A stretch of DNA of 64,000 nt from Promicromonospora panici (GTDB lineage Bacteria > Actinomycetota > Actinomycetes > Actinomycetales > Cellulomonadaceae): positions 1-64,000 of the forward strand of contig NZ_UWYY01000007.1 in NCBI RefSeq assembly GCF_900608595.1. The letters run 5' to 3'. The notes beneath the pieces are model-generated. The model was given only the letters and a program-made list of their open reading frames with translations. It made no database searches and had not been told where the DNA came from. The translations under genes were made by a program, and so were the position numbers. Below are positions 38,672 to 47,373 of the stretch, piece after piece. Position 1 is the stretch's first letter, and the number at the start of each line of letters is the position of its first letter.

Positions 38672-39370
38672 TCACGCCTCGTCGTCGGCCAGCTTGTAAC
38701 CCAGGCCACGCACCGTGAGCAGGTACTTCGGCGTGCCGGGGTCCGGTTCGATCTTCGACCGGATGCGCTTCACGTGGACGTCGAGCGTCTTGGTGTCGCC
38801 CACGTAGTCGGCGCCCCAGACCCGGTCGATGAGCTGGCCGCGGGTCAGCACCCGGCCCGCGTTCCGCATGAGCAGCTCGAGCAGATCGAACTCCTTGAGC
38901 GGTAGCGCCACGCCCTCCCCGGAGACGGCGACGGTGTGCCGCTCCACGTCCATCCGGACCGGCCCGACCTCGAGCACGCCGTCCTCGTCGTGCTCCGCCG
39001 AGTCGTTGGGCTGACGGCGGCGCAGCACCGCCCGGACGCGAGCGAGCAGCTCCCGGTACGAGTAGGGCTTGGTCACGTAGTCGTCGGCGCCGAGCTCCAG
39101 GCCCACGACCTTGTCGATCTCCGAGTCTTTCGCGGTCAGCATGATGACCGGCACGTCGCCGCGCGCCCGCAGCTCGCGGCACACCTCGGTGCCCGACAGC
39201 CCCGGCAGCATCAGGTCGAGCAGCACCAGGTCCGCCCCCTCCGCGTCGTACGCAGCGAGCGCCGAGTTGCCGTCCGCGGCCTCGATCACCTCGAAACCCT
39301 CGCGGGTCAGCTGGTACGTCAGCGGGTCCCGGTACGACTCCTCGTCCTCTACCACCAGGATGCGCGTCAC
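38672..39370 (-). CDS. regX3: Phosphate-responsive response regulator, RegX3/PhoP type
   Basis: A 232-aa OmpR-family regulator. Receiver: acidic pair in VVEDEESYRDPL, phosphoacceptor Asp52 in LVLLDLMLPGLSG, TAKDSE and TKPYSYREL. The winged helix has LPLKEFDLLELLMRNAG, VWGADYVGDTKTLDVHVKRI and ends TVRGLGYKL. The sequence, and its place between senX3 and pstS, identify it as the phosphate-starvation regulator; the PHO-box-like repeats before both pstS genes are its likely targets. The GTG start overlaps the senX3 stop (GTGA). Confidence 0.95.
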   Translation of the reverse strand: MTRILVVEDEESYRDPLTYQLTREGFEVIEAADGNSALAAYDAEGADLVLLDLMLPGLSGTEVCRELRARGDVPVIMLTAKDSEIDKVVGLELGADDYVTKPYSYRELLARVRAVLRRRQPNDSAEHDEDGVLEVGPVRMDVERHTVAVSGEGVALPLKEFDLLELLMRNAGRVLTRGQLIDRVWGADYVGDTKTLDVHVKRIRSKIEPDPGTPKYLLTVRGLGYKLADDEA

Positions 39371-40620
39371 GCACCTACCTCCTCGTTCTTCGTGGCCCCG
39401 TTGTCCGTGGCCTTGTGCTGGCCTTGCAGGTCCTGCGCCTCGTGCTGTCCCGCTTCCTCACGAGAGGTGCCGCGGCTCCCGCCGTCAGGCCGGTCCGCGG
39501 ACGGGATGCGCAGCGTGAAGGTGGAGCCCCGGCCGGGCTCCGACCACATCGTGACGTCGCCCCCGTGGTCGGCGGCCACATGCTTGACGATACTCAGGCC
39601 GAGGCCGGTGCCACCGGTGTCGCGCGAGCGCGCGGGGTCCACCCGGTAGAAGCGCTCGAAGACGCGGTCCTGCGCATCCTCGGCGATCCCGACGCCCTGG
39701 TCGACGACGGCGATCTCGACCAGGCCGGCCCGCTCGTTCACCCCGACGCCCACGCGGCTGGCGGGCCCGGAGTAGGCGACGGCGTTGTCGACCAGGTTGC
39801 GGACGGCGGTGACCAGGAGGTTGTGGTCGCCGTAGACCTCGGTGTCCAGGTCGCCGCCCATCGTGATCGCTATGTTCTTGGACTGCGCGGTGGTCCGCGC
39901 GCGGTCGACCGCCTCCTCCACGACCTCGCGGATCGGGACGGGGGTCAGCTTCGGGACGGCGCCGGCGCCCTGCAGGCGCGACAGCTCGATGATCTCCTGC
40001 ACGAGGGCGGACAGCCGGACCGCCTCGCGCTGCATACGTTCGGTGAACCGGCGGACGGCGACCGGGTCGTCCGCGGCGTCGGCGACGGTCTCGGCCAGCA
40101 GCGCCAGCGCTCCGACCGGCGTCTTCAGCTCGTGGGACACGTTGACCACGAAGTCGCGGCGGATCGCCTCGACGCGCCGTGCCTCGGTGCGGTCCTCCGC
40201 GAGCACCAGAACCCGTTCCAGGCCGAGTGGCGCCACGCGCACCTGCAGGAGCACGGTGCCCTGGCCCACCGGGCCGCGGGGCAGCTCCAGCTCCTGCTCG
40301 CGGATGACGCCGTCGCGCCGCACCAGGGCCACCAGGTCCGTGATCGCGGGGTGCACGAGGGCGTCGTTGCGCACGACACCGAGCGCGTAGGCGGGCGGCG
40401 AGGCGCGGATCACCTCGTCCTCGCCGTCGAGCACGACGGCCGCGGACCGCAGCACCGAGAGCACACGGACGAGACCCGCGTCGAGCTCGTCGGGTTCGGC
40501 CTGGGCAAGGGCATGCTGCTGCCGCTCGGAGACGCGGAAGGCCACGGTGGCAACCACGCCGACGATCACGCCGAGGATGCCGGCGGCCAGCACCGGCACC
40601 CCGGAGATGATTCCGTCCAC
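39367..40620 (-). CDS. senX3: Phosphate-sensing histidine kinase, SenX3/PhoR type
   Basis: A 417-aa kinase. An N-terminal TM (about 8-28) is followed by a PAS-like region (about 50-150), the His in VVNVSHELKTPVGALALLAE, and HATPase boxes NLVDNAVAYSGP, VVDQGVGI and GGTGLGLSIVKHVAADHGG. The layout and sequence match mycobacterial SenX3. There is no large extracytoplasmic sensor, so the signal likely comes via PstSCAB and PhoU. The GTG at 40620 has GGAGG only one base upstream, an unusually short spacing; GTG 40602 may be used instead. Confidence 0.93.
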   Translation of the reverse strand: MDGIISGVPVLAAGILGVIVGVVATVAFRVSERQQHALAQAEPDELDAGLVRVLSVLRSAAVVLDGEDEVIRASPPAYALGVVRNDALVHPAITDLVALVRRDGVIREQELELPRGPVGQGTVLLQVRVAPLGLERVLVLAEDRTEARRVEAIRRDFVVNVSHELKTPVGALALLAETVADAADDPVAVRRFTERMQREAVRLSALVQEIIELSRLQGAGAVPKLTPVPIREVVEEAVDRARTTAQSKNIAITMGGDLDTEVYGDHNLLVTAVRNLVDNAVAYSGPASRVGVGVNERAGLVEIAVVDQGVGIAEDAQDRVFERFYRVDPARSRDTGGTGLGLSIVKHVAADHGGDVTMWSEPGRGSTFTLRIPSADRPDGGSRGTSREEAGQHEAQDLQGQHKATDNGATKNEEVGA

Positions 40621-40692
40621 GCCTCCAGGGTAGGTCGACGTTTCAACCGCAGGTCGACGTCGGCGGGCGCACGGGGCATCGTGTCGCCTACT

Positions 40693-40721
40693 GTTCATGT
40701 ACGGGAGGAAGAGCGTTAACC
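40693..40721. promoter_or_regulatory. Possible PHO half-sites between senX3 and phoU
   Basis: GTTCATG (40693) and GTTAACC (40715) lie exactly 22 bp apart (two 11-bp steps) with a degenerate middle site, in the 273-bp divergent region. This suits autoregulation of phoU/senX3-regX3 but the match is weak. Nothing else is recognised in the interval. Confidence 0.4.
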
Positions 40722-40893
40722 TCCCGGTACAGCGCGACGTCGAACCTTGGCGGGTGCGGGCGGTAGCTGTGCCGTGCGTCGTCCCGGGAACTGTCCGGGC
40801 GGCCGGCCCGGCCGTGCGTCGGCCCCTGCCCGCCTTGCGGCGGCGCTCAGCGGACGCGAACCGTCCGTGCGCCCCGAGTGCGAGAGGAAACCG

Positions 40894-41541
40894 ATGCGAC
40901 AGATCTTCGAAGCTGAGCTCCAGCAGGTCGGAGACGACCTGATCGAGATGAGCAGGCTCGTCGAGTCCGCCATCACCCGTGCCGGAACGGCGCTGCTTGA
41001 GGCCGACCTTCAGCTCGCACAGGAGGTGATCGCCTCCGACAAGACCATCGACGCCATCGAGGACTCGCTCGACGAGCGCTGCGTGCACATCCTCGCGCAG
41101 CAGGCCCCGGTCGCCACCGACCTGCGCATAGTGGTGAGCGCGCTGCGGATGAGCGCCTCCCTGGAGCGGATGGGCGACCTCGCCCGGCACGTGGCCCAGG
41201 TGGCACGCGGGCGCTACCCCGCGCACGCGATCGTGCCGGAGGCGGAGGACACCTTCGCGAAGATGCACGACGCCGCCGTCCGCGTGGCCCAGCGGACCAC
41301 CAAGCTGCTGGCGACACGCGACCTCACGGTGGCCGAGGCGATCGAGCGCGACGACGACATCATCGACGAGCTGCACCAGGAGACGTTCAACAAGCTCCTG
41401 GCGCCCGAGTGGCAGGGCACGGTCCAGGAGGCCGTCGACGTGACCCTCGTCGGCCGCTACTACGAGCGCTTCGGTGACCACGGCGTCTCGGTGGCCCGCC
41501 GCGTGACCTTCCTGGTGACGGGCGACTTCCCGGACGTGTGA
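40894..41541 (+). CDS. phoU: Phosphate-signalling accessory protein PhoU
   Basis: A 215-aa all-helical protein with two PhoU repeats, each carrying an acidic metal-binding E/D-x3-D type motif (DLIEMSRLVESAI; HDAAVRVAQRTTKLLA and ERDDDIIDELHQETF). It mediates inhibition of the sensor kinase by the Pst transporter when phosphate is ample. The ATG at 40894, preceded by GAGAGGA, gives the canonical MRQIFEAELQQVGDDL. It is divergent from senX3, an arrangement also seen in Streptomyces. Confidence 0.96.
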   Translation: MRQIFEAELQQVGDDLIEMSRLVESAITRAGTALLEADLQLAQEVIASDKTIDAIEDSLDERCVHILAQQAPVATDLRIVVSALRMSASLERMGDLARHVAQVARGRYPAHAIVPEAEDTFAKMHDAAVRVAQRTTKLLATRDLTVAEAIERDDDIIDELHQETFNKLLAPEWQGTVQEAVDVTLVGRYYERFGDHGVSVARRVTFLVTGDFPDV

Positions 41542-41550
41542 CCGCCAGCT

Positions 41551-41633
41551 CGCCGAAGTAGAACTGTGGCGAAGTAGAACCAGGGCGGTTCTACTTCGCC
41601 ACAGTTCTACTTCGCCCTGGTTCTACTTCGGCG
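41551..41633. repeat. 16-bp-unit palindrome, copy 3 (2 units against 3)
   Basis: The smallest copy: two left units and three inverted right units, all with the core AAGTAGAAC. Linkers are TGT then CAG on the left and, read inward, CAG then TGT on the right, so the left arm pairs best with the inner two right units. It sits between the convergent phoU and gpmA genes, 10 bp past the phoU stop. Confidence 0.9.
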
Positions 41634-41639
41634 GAGGGG

Positions 41640-42380
41640 TCAGCGGCCCTGGTTGGCTACCGCGGCGATCGCGTCCTTCGCCGCCTCCGGGTCCAGGTAG
41701 GTGCCGCCCGGGTTCACCGGGGCGAGGGTCTCCTCGTCGAGCTCGTAGACCAGCGGGATGCCCGTCGGGATGTTGAGCCCGGCGATGGCCTCGTCGGAGA
41801 CGCCGTCGAGGTGCTTCACGAGGGCCCGCAGCGAGTTGCCGTGCGCGGCGACGAGCACCGTCTTGCCGGCCTTGAGGTCGGGCACGATCTCGCTCTCCCA
41901 GTACGGCAAGGCGCGCTCGAGGACGAGCTTGAGGGCCTCCGTGCGGACCAGGGGGGCGTCGGCGTAACGCGGGTCGGCGTCCTGGCTGAACTCGGAGCCC
42001 AGCTCGATCTCGGGCGGCGGCACGTCGTAGGAGCGGCGCCAGAGCATGAACTGCTCCTCGCCGAACTCCTCGAGCGTCTGCTTCTTGTCCTTGCCCTGCA
42101 GCGCGCCGTAGTGGCGCTCGTTGAGGCGCCAGCTGCGCTTCACCGGGATCCAGTGCAGGTCGGCGACGTCGAGCGCGAGATTCGCGGTCGAGATCGCGCG
42201 GCGCAGCAGCGAGGTGTGCACGACGTCGGGCGAGACGCCGGCCTCCTTGAGGAGCGTGCCACCACGCTTGGCCTCCTCGACGCCCTTCTCGGAGAGGGCG
42301 ACATCCACCCAGCCGGTGAACAGGTTCTTGGCGTTCCACTCGCTCTCGCCGTGGCGGAGCAGCACGAGGGTGTAGGTCAT
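41640..42380 (-). CDS. gpmA: 2,3-bisphosphoglycerate-dependent phosphoglycerate mutase
   Basis: A 246-aa glycolytic enzyme that interconverts 3- and 2-phosphoglycerate through a phosphohistidine. Catalytic His in [20 protein letters not shown], the substrate loop in [13 protein letters not shown] and the second His in [17 protein letters not shown]. Length and motifs are standard. The ATG at 42380 begins the conserved [11 protein letters not shown]. It lies downstream of mshA on the same strand and beyond a hairpin. Confidence 0.96.
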   Translation of the reverse strand: MTYTLVLLRHGESEWNAKNLFTGWVDVALSEKGVEEAKRGGTLLKEAGVSPDVVHTSLLRRAISTANLALDVADLHWIPVKRSWRLNERHYGALQGKDKKQTLEEFGEEQFMLWRRSYDVPPPEIELGSEFSQDADPRYADAPLVRTEALKLVLERALPYWESEIVPDLKAGKTVLVAAHGNSLRALVKHLDGVSDEAIAGLNIPTGIPLVYELDEETLAPVNPGGTYLDPEAAKDAIAAVANQGR

Positions 42381-42419
42381 GCCCCCATCCTGCCGCACTC
42401 CCCCCGAGGTTCGGGAACG

Positions 42420-42459
42420 CGGCTGGTGCCGGTCCCAGACCCTGGACAGGCACCGGCCG
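42420..42459 (-). terminator. Hairpin between mshA and gpmA
   Basis: CGGCTGGTGCC (42420-42430) pairs with GGCACCGGCCG (42449-42459), 10 of 11 bp, around an 18-nt loop, 35 bp after the mshA stop on the minus strand. It probably ends the lactonase-mshA transcript. Confidence 0.6.
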
Positions 42460-42493
42460 CGGGCGCGACGGCCGACGCGCGTCGGGCGCGCAG

Positions 42494-43837
42494 CTAGCGG
42501 GCGGCGTGGTGCTTGCGGGCCTGTTCGTAGACCGCCACGATCTCCTCCGCCGCGCGGTCCCAGCCGAATCTCGTCGCCGAGGCGCGGGCGCCGGTGGCCA
42601 GGCACGCTCGGAGCTCGTCGTCGTCCAGGAGGCTCTTGAGGGCCAGCGCCCAGCTCTCGGGCTCGTGGTCGGGCACCAGGACGCCGGAGACGCCGTCCTG
42701 GACCACCGTGCGCAGCCCACCCACCGCCGCCGCGACCACCGGCGTGCCCGAGGCCTGGGCCTCGGCCGCCACCAGGCCGAACGACTCGCTGTGGGACGGT
42801 ACCGCCACCAGGTCGACCGCCCGGAAGTAGTTCGCCAGCGTCCGCTGCGGCACCGGTGGCCGCACCACTACGTGCGCGGCCACCCCCTCCTGGTAGGCGA
42901 GCGCCTCCAGCTCGCGGACCGCCGTCGCGCGCCCGGAGGCGCCGCCCAGGACCACCAGCAGGGGCGGCTGCCCGTCGCCCTCCGACCAGATCCGCTCGCC
43001 CAGCGCCCGCACCAGCACGTCCGGGCCCTTGAGCAGCTGCACGCGGCCCGCGAACAGCACGATCTTCCGGTCCGGCGGGAGCCCGAGGCGCTCGCGCAGC
43101 TCGGCCCGCCGCCGCACCCGGTCCACCGGATCGCCGTCCGCCGCCTCGGCGACGAGGTCAGCCTCGGGCAGCGGCGAGAACACCTTAAGGTCCACACCCG
43201 GCTGCACCACGTGCACCCGGTCGGGTTCGGCGTGATAGTCCCGCACCAGCTCGCCGGCCTCCTGATCGGTGTTCGCGACCAGGGCGTCGGACTCGGCGAC
43301 CACCTGCTCCTCGCCGATGACCCGGCCGTGCGGCTCCGGGGTGTCCCCGGGCGCCAGGGACGCGTTCTTCACGCGCGCCATCGTGTGCATGGTGTGCACC
43401 AGCGGCACGTCCCAGCGTTCGGCCGCGAGCCAGCCCACCTGTCCCGACAGCCAGTAGTGGGTGTGCAGCACGTCGTACCAGCCCTCCGGGCGGTGCGCCT
43501 CGGCGCGCAGCACCCCCGCCGCGAACGCGCAGAGCTGGCCCGGCAGGTCGTTCTTGTCCAGGCCCTCGTACGGCCCCGCGGACACGTGGATCACGCGGAT
43601 GCCCGGCTCGGCGTCGGTCACCTTGGGCTGGGCCGACGACGTCGCCCGTGTGTAGATCTCCACCTGCGCCCCGCGCCGGGCGAGCGCCCGGGACAGCTCC
43701 AGCACGTACACGTTCAGGCCGCCCGCGTCGCCCGTACCGGGCTGCTCCAGCGGCGAGGTGTGCACGGAGACCATCGCGATCCGGAGCGGACGGCCCGTGT
43801 CCGGCTCGGCGAGGTCCGCGGGCAGGCTTTCGCGCAT
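42494..43837 (-). CDS. mshA: D-inositol-3-phosphate glycosyltransferase MshA (mycothiol synthesis)
   Basis: A 447-aa GT4-family enzyme that transfers GlcNAc from UDP-GlcNAc to 1L-myo-inositol-1-phosphate, the first step of mycothiol synthesis. The N-terminal domain has [19 protein letters not shown] and [16 protein letters not shown]; the C-terminal domain has [20 protein letters not shown] and the nucleotide-contact region [20 protein letters not shown]. These are specific for MshA rather than generic glycosyltransferases. Start and upstream stop overlap (TGATG), coupling it to the lactonase-like gene. Its presence marks an actinomycete. Confidence 0.94.
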   Translation of the reverse strand: MRESLPADLAEPDTGRPLRIAMVSVHTSPLEQPGTGDAGGLNVYVLELSRALARRGAQVEIYTRATSSAQPKVTDAEPGIRVIHVSAGPYEGLDKNDLPGQLCAFAAGVLRAEAHRPEGWYDVLHTHYWLSGQVGWLAAERWDVPLVHTMHTMARVKNASLAPGDTPEPHGRVIGEEQVVAESDALVANTDQEAGELVRDYHAEPDRVHVVQPGVDLKVFSPLPEADLVAEAADGDPVDRVRRRAELRERLGLPPDRKIVLFAGRVQLLKGPDVLVRALGERIWSEGDGQPPLLVVLGGASGRATAVRELEALAYQEGVAAHVVVRPPVPQRTLANYFRAVDLVAVPSHSESFGLVAAEAQASGTPVVAAAVGGLRTVVQDGVSGVLVPDHEPESWALALKSLLDDDELRACLATGARASATRFGWDRAAEEIVAVYEQARKHHAAR

Positions 43838-44910
43838 CACGCCTCCAGGACGCACGCGGGCACGGGCAGCTCCAGCCGGTCGACGACCTCGCCCGCACCC
43901 GACGCGCGGTCGAGGCGGACCGCTATCAGCTCGTCGGTGTTCTGCGCGGCGACGACCACGACGGCGCCGTCGGCCAGGACCGCATGGTGGCGCGGCCACG
44001 CTCCCGCCCCGAGGTCGACGTCGGAGACGTTCTCGACGACGAGGTGCCCGACGACGCCGGGGCCGTCCGCACCGGCCGGAGCCTCGCGCACCCGCAGCAC
44101 CGACAGGACGTCCGGGCCCCGCACACCCACGTGCACCAGGTCGCCGGCGACGCTGATGTGCGAGGGGTAGCCCGCGGCGCCGTCGGGCATGGTGCGCCCG
44201 GTGATCGCCACGGAGCCCACGTGCTCCAGGCGGCCGGGTCCGGCCGGGACCAGGACGTGCAGTCGGCAGTCCAGCTCGCCCGCGACCAGGATCGTGCCGT
44301 CGGCCAGCTCGACCAGGTGGCGCGGGCCCGTGCCGGGCGGCAGGACGGCGGCGACCGTGGTGGTGCCGACCTCTTCCCCGGCGTCCAGCGGGTAGGTACG
44401 CAGCTCGTCCGTGCCGAGGTCGGACACGAGGACGCGGTCGCCCCACACGTGCGTGAAGTGCGCGTGCGGCCCTTCCTGCCGGTCCGCGACCGGGCCCGAC
44501 CCGGCGTGCGAGAACGTACGCGGCGCCCGGAGCCCGCCGTCGTCCGCCAGGGGCACGGCGGCGGCCACGCCGTCGGTGTAGTTCGCCACCCAGGCCACCG
44601 TGGCGGTCGCCACGACGTGGCACGGACCCGAACCGCCCGAGGCGGCGGCAGACGCGGGCGAGAGCTCACCGGCGTCGGACACGCGGAAGGACGTGAGCCT
44701 GCCGGGCTCGCGCTCGGTCACCGCCAGGAGCGTGCGCCCCGACGGGTCCAGCGCGAGGAACGACGGCGAGGCGGCCTGCACGACGAGCTCCCCGCCCGCG
44801 AACCTTCCGCTCGGATCGATGTCGACGCGCCAGATGCCCTCACCGGTGCCCGGGGCGTCCCCCGCCGTCGGATAGGTACCGATCCACAGGGCAGCGGTAG
44901 GGATACTCAT
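43837..44910 (-). CDS. Lactonase-family seven-bladed beta-propeller protein
   Basis: A 357-aa protein of the 6-phosphogluconolactonase-like (COG2706) propeller family: [20 protein letters not shown] at the start, repeated blade motifs ([71 protein letters not shown]). No signal peptide is seen. Family members include Pgl-type lactonases, but the substrate here is unknown. It precedes and overlaps mshA, so it may be co-expressed with mycothiol synthesis; a direct link is not established. Confidence 0.85.
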   Translation of the reverse strand: MSIPTAALWIGTYPTAGDAPGTGEGIWRVDIDPSGRFAGGELVVQAASPSFLALDPSGRTLLAVTEREPGRLTSFRVSDAGELSPASAAASGGSGPCHVVATATVAWVANYTDGVAAAVPLADDGGLRAPRTFSHAGSGPVADRQEGPHAHFTHVWGDRVLVSDLGTDELRTYPLDAGEEVGTTTVAAVLPPGTGPRHLVELADGTILVAGELDCRLHVLVPAGPGRLEHVGSVAITGRTMPDGAAGYPSHISVAGDLVHVGVRGPDVLSVLRVREAPAGADGPGVVGHLVVENVSDVDLGAGAWPRHHAVLADGAVVVVAAQNTDELIAVRLDRASGAGEVVDRLELPVPACVLEA

Positions 44911-44958
44911 GCGGCCAGCCTAATTCCGCCGGGCCCATGCTCCGGCCGGAATGCACGA

Positions 44959-44995
44959 CGCCCCGGCCGCCCCTTCGGAAAGGGGCGCCGGGGCG
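44959..44995 (-). terminator. lsr2 terminator hairpin
   Basis: CGCCCCGG...CGCCCCTT (44959-44975) pairs with AAGGGGCGCCGGGGCG (44980-44995) over 16 bp with one bulged base and a 4-nt loop, 27 bp after the lsr2 stop on the minus strand. Confidence 0.8.
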
Positions 44996-45022
44996 CATTC
45001 CGCCGTCGTGTCAACGACTGCG

Positions 45023-45352
45023 TCAGCCGTTGGCCTTCGCGTAGGCCTCCTGGACCTCGGCCGCGATACGTCCGCGATCGCTCACGGTGTAGCCGTTGGC
45101 CTTGGCCCATTCGCGGACCGCGGCCGTGTCACTGCCGGAACGCGACCGGCGAGTGGTGGCGGTACGCGCGGCAGGCGACTTCACCTTACGTGCGTGGCCG
45201 ACCCACGAAGCGAGTGCGTCACGCAGCTGAGCCGCGTGCTCGGCGTCGAGGTCGATCTCGTAGGAGACGCCGTCGAGGCCGAAGTTCACGGTCTCGTCAG
45301 CGGCACCGCCATGGATGTCGTCTTCGAGAACGAGCTGAACCTTCTGAACCAT
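45023..45352 (-). CDS. lsr2: Lsr2 nucleoid-associated xenogeneic silencer
   Basis: A 109-aa H-NS-like protein that oligomerises on AT-rich DNA and silences acquired genes. The N-terminal dimerisation domain (about 1-60) begins VQKVQLVLEDDIHGGAADET; a basic linker follows; the C-terminal DNA-binding domain has VREWAKANGYTVSDRGRIAAEV with the RGR minor-groove hook. The ATG at 45352 follows GGAAGGGAAG. It lies in the lysS downstream region. Its upstream sequence is an AT-rich patch with a perfect palindrome, a natural target for autoregulation. Confidence 0.97.
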   Translation of the reverse strand: MVQKVQLVLEDDIHGGAADETVNFGLDGVSYEIDLDAEHAAQLRDALASWVGHARKVKSPAARTATTRRSRSGSDTAAVREWAKANGYTVSDRGRIAAEVQEAYAKANG

Positions 45353-45412
45353 ACGGGTACTTCCCTTCCGCGCCACAAATTCCGGGGTTAGTTCGGAGCA
45401 TGCCTCACTCAA

Positions 45413-45428
45413 TATTGACATGTCAATA
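45413..45428. promoter_or_regulatory. AT-rich 16-bp perfect palindrome upstream of lsr2
   Basis: TATTGACATGTCAATA is perfectly self-complementary and contains TTGACA in both orientations. It lies about 60 bp before lsr2 in a region clearly poorer in GC than its surroundings. It could be the lsr2 -35 region and an operator; no good -10 is obvious. Confidence 0.5.
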
Positions 45429-45526
45429 ATGGGCATGCCGCCCCGATCACCAAAACTTCACCCTCGGACAGTGATGTACGTGGATTTGATCCGGAAGGTC
45501 GGCGGGGATAACCTCGGCGGCGCAGA

Positions 45527-45709
45527 TCAGTGCGAAGGGGAATTCCCCATCTTTTCCGCTGCCACCATGCCCTCGCGATCCATTCGCTCGAGGGCCTCCC
45601 GCTCGTGCCGGTCGGCTCGCAGGATCTTGCGCATCGCAAACCAGAACAACAGGCCGACGCCCACCGAGGGCGTGAGCCCGGCGAGCACCGCAAGCGTCGT
45701 ATCCATCAC
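45527..45709 (-). CDS. Small single-TM membrane protein, unknown function
   Basis: A 60-aa protein with one TM helix (about 6-28, LAVLAGLTPSVGVGLLFWFAM) and a charged cytosolic tail (RKILRADRHEREALERMDRE). GTG 45709 or ATG 45706 could be the start; GAGGATC lies just upstream. It is encoded between lysS and lsr2, in the same direction and 37 bp after the lysS stop. Similar tiny proteins occur beside lysS in related actinobacteria; no role is known. Confidence 0.65.
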   Translation of the reverse strand: MMDTTLAVLAGLTPSVGVGLLFWFAMRKILRADRHEREALERMDREGMVAAEKMGNSPSH

Positions 45710-45746
45710 AAGATCCTCACAAACTCGTCTGCGCGGTTCATATTTC

Positions 45747-47297
45747 TCAGGCCTGCGGCTTCACCAGCGGGAAAAGGATGGTCTCGCGGATCCCCTGGCC
45801 CGTCAGCGCCATGAGCAGGCGGTCGATGCCCATGCCCATTCCGCCCGAAGGGGGCATGGCGAATTCCATCGCGGTCAGGAAATCTTCGTCCAGCAGCATG
45901 GCCTCGTCGTCGCCGGCCGCGGCCATCCTGGCCTGCGCCTCGAAGCGCTGCCGCTGGATCACGGGGTCGACCAGCTCGGAGTAGCCCGTGGCCAGCTCGA
46001 CGCCCCGGACGTACAGGTCCCACTTCTCGACCTGCCCCTTTTCCGAGCGGTGGTCACGGGTGAGCGGCGACGTCTCCACGGGAAAGTCCCGGACGAACGT
46101 CGGCGCCGACAGGTGGTCACCCACCCGGTGCTCCCAGAGCGTCTCGACGAGCTTTCCGTGATTGAGAATCTTCTTGTTGCCGACCTCGATGTCGAGGCGG
46201 CCGGCGATCTTCTCGAGTTCCTCGACCGACGTGTCGCCGGTGATCTCCTCGCCGAGGCTTTCGGAGAGCGAGTCGTACATCCGTAGGTTTGCCCATTCAC
46301 CGCCCAGCTCGTACTCGGAACCGTCCGGAAGGCCGACGAGCGTGGTGCCGAGAACGTCCTGTGCCGCCGTCTGCACCAGGTCCTGGGTGAGCGCGCCGAT
46401 GGTGTTGTAATCCCCGTAGGCCTCGTACGCCTCGAGCATGGCGAACTCCGGCGAGTGCGACGAGTCCGCACCCTCGTTACGGAAGTTACGGTTGATCTCG
46501 AAAACCTTCTCGACACCCCCGACGACCGCCTTCTTGAGGAAGATCTCGGGCGCGATGCGCAGGAAGAGCTCCAGGTCGTACGCATTCATGTGCGTCGAGA
46601 AAGGCCGGGCGCTCGCGCCCGAGGCAATGGTCTGCAGCATCGGAGTCTCGACCTCGATAAAGCTGCGGCGGTGGAAGTTTTCCCGCAAAGAACGCACGAC
46701 GCCGGCACGCAGGCGCACCATGTCACGGGCGGCGGGGCGTGCGATGAGGTCGACGTAGCGCTGCCGGACGCGCGCCTCCTCGGACAGGTCCTTGTGCAGC
46801 ACGGGCAGCGGGCGCAGCGACTTCGCCGCGATCTGCCACTCGTCCGCGAAGATGCTCAGCTCGCCGCGCCGCGACGAGCCCACGCGGCCGCGCAGGAAGA
46901 GGTGGTCGCCCAGGTCGACGTCGGTCTTGAACGCCGCGAGCGCCTCCTCACCGAGCTCGGCGAGGCTCAGCATGCCCTGGAGGCGGTTGCCCTCGCCGTC
47001 CTGCAGCGTGACGAAGCAGAGCTTGCCGCCGATGCGGATGAACACGACCCGGCCGGCGACGCCGACGACGTCGTCCGTCTCCTGGCCGGCCTCGAGGTGG
47101 CCGTACGTCGCGCGCACCTCGGTGATTGCGTGGGTGACCGGGACGGTGACCGGGTAGGCCTCGATGCCGCGCGCCAGCAGGCGCTCACGCTTCTCGCGCC
47201 GGATCCGCAGCTGCTCGGGCAGGTCATCGGTCGGCGGGGTCGCGGCATTCTCGGCGGCGGGGTTATCGGTCACGGATGCGATTCTATCGGTGCCCAT
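45747..47297 (-). CDS. lysS: Lysyl-tRNA synthetase, class II
   Basis: A 516-aa class II synthetase charging tRNA-Lys. The N-terminal OB-fold anticodon domain (about 55-160) includes [20 protein letters not shown]; the catalytic core has motif 1 near [20 protein letters not shown], motif 2 [20 protein letters not shown] and motif 3 [17 protein letters not shown] 47297 or GTG 47273 are both possible starts. An inverted repeat ends three bases upstream of the ATG and would cover its ribosome-binding region if folded. Confidence 0.95.
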   Translation of the reverse strand: MGTDRIASVTDNPAAENAATPPTDDLPEQLRIRREKRERLLARGIEAYPVTVPVTHAITEVRATYGHLEAGQETDDVVGVAGRVVFIRIGGKLCFVTLQDGEGNRLQGMLSLAELGEEALAAFKTDVDLGDHLFLRGRVGSSRRGELSIFADEWQIAAKSLRPLPVLHKDLSEEARVRQRYVDLIARPAARDMVRLRAGVVRSLRENFHRRSFIEVETPMLQTIASGASARPFSTHMNAYDLELFLRIAPEIFLKKAVVGGVEKVFEINRNFRNEGADSSHSPEFAMLEAYEAYGDYNTIGALTQDLVQTAAQDVLGTTLVGLPDGSEYELGGEWANLRMYDSLSESLGEEITGDTSVEELEKIAGRLDIEVGNKKILNHGKLVETLWEHRVGDHLSAPTFVRDFPVETSPLTRDHRSEKGQVEKWDLYVRGVELATGYSELVDPVIQRQRFEAQARMAAAGDDEAMLLDEDFLTAMEFAMPPSGGMGMGIDRLLMALTGQGIRETILFPLVKPQA

Positions 47298-47299
47298 CA

Positions 47300-47366
47300 C
47301 CCGCTGAGTGCGGGATTTTCGCCGCGTTGGCCACATCGGAGGGGCGAATAGCCAGCACTCAGCGGG
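47300..47366. repeat. GCACTCAGCGGG palindrome between nadC and lysS
   Basis: Segments 47300-47325 and 47341-47366 are inverted repeats matching at 22 of 26 positions, with a perfect outer 12 bp (CCCGCTGAGTGC / GCACTCAGCGGG) and a 15-nt loop. It occupies almost the whole nadC-lysS gap and touches the lysS ATG region. Confidence 0.8.
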
Positions 47367-47373
47367 GCCGGCG

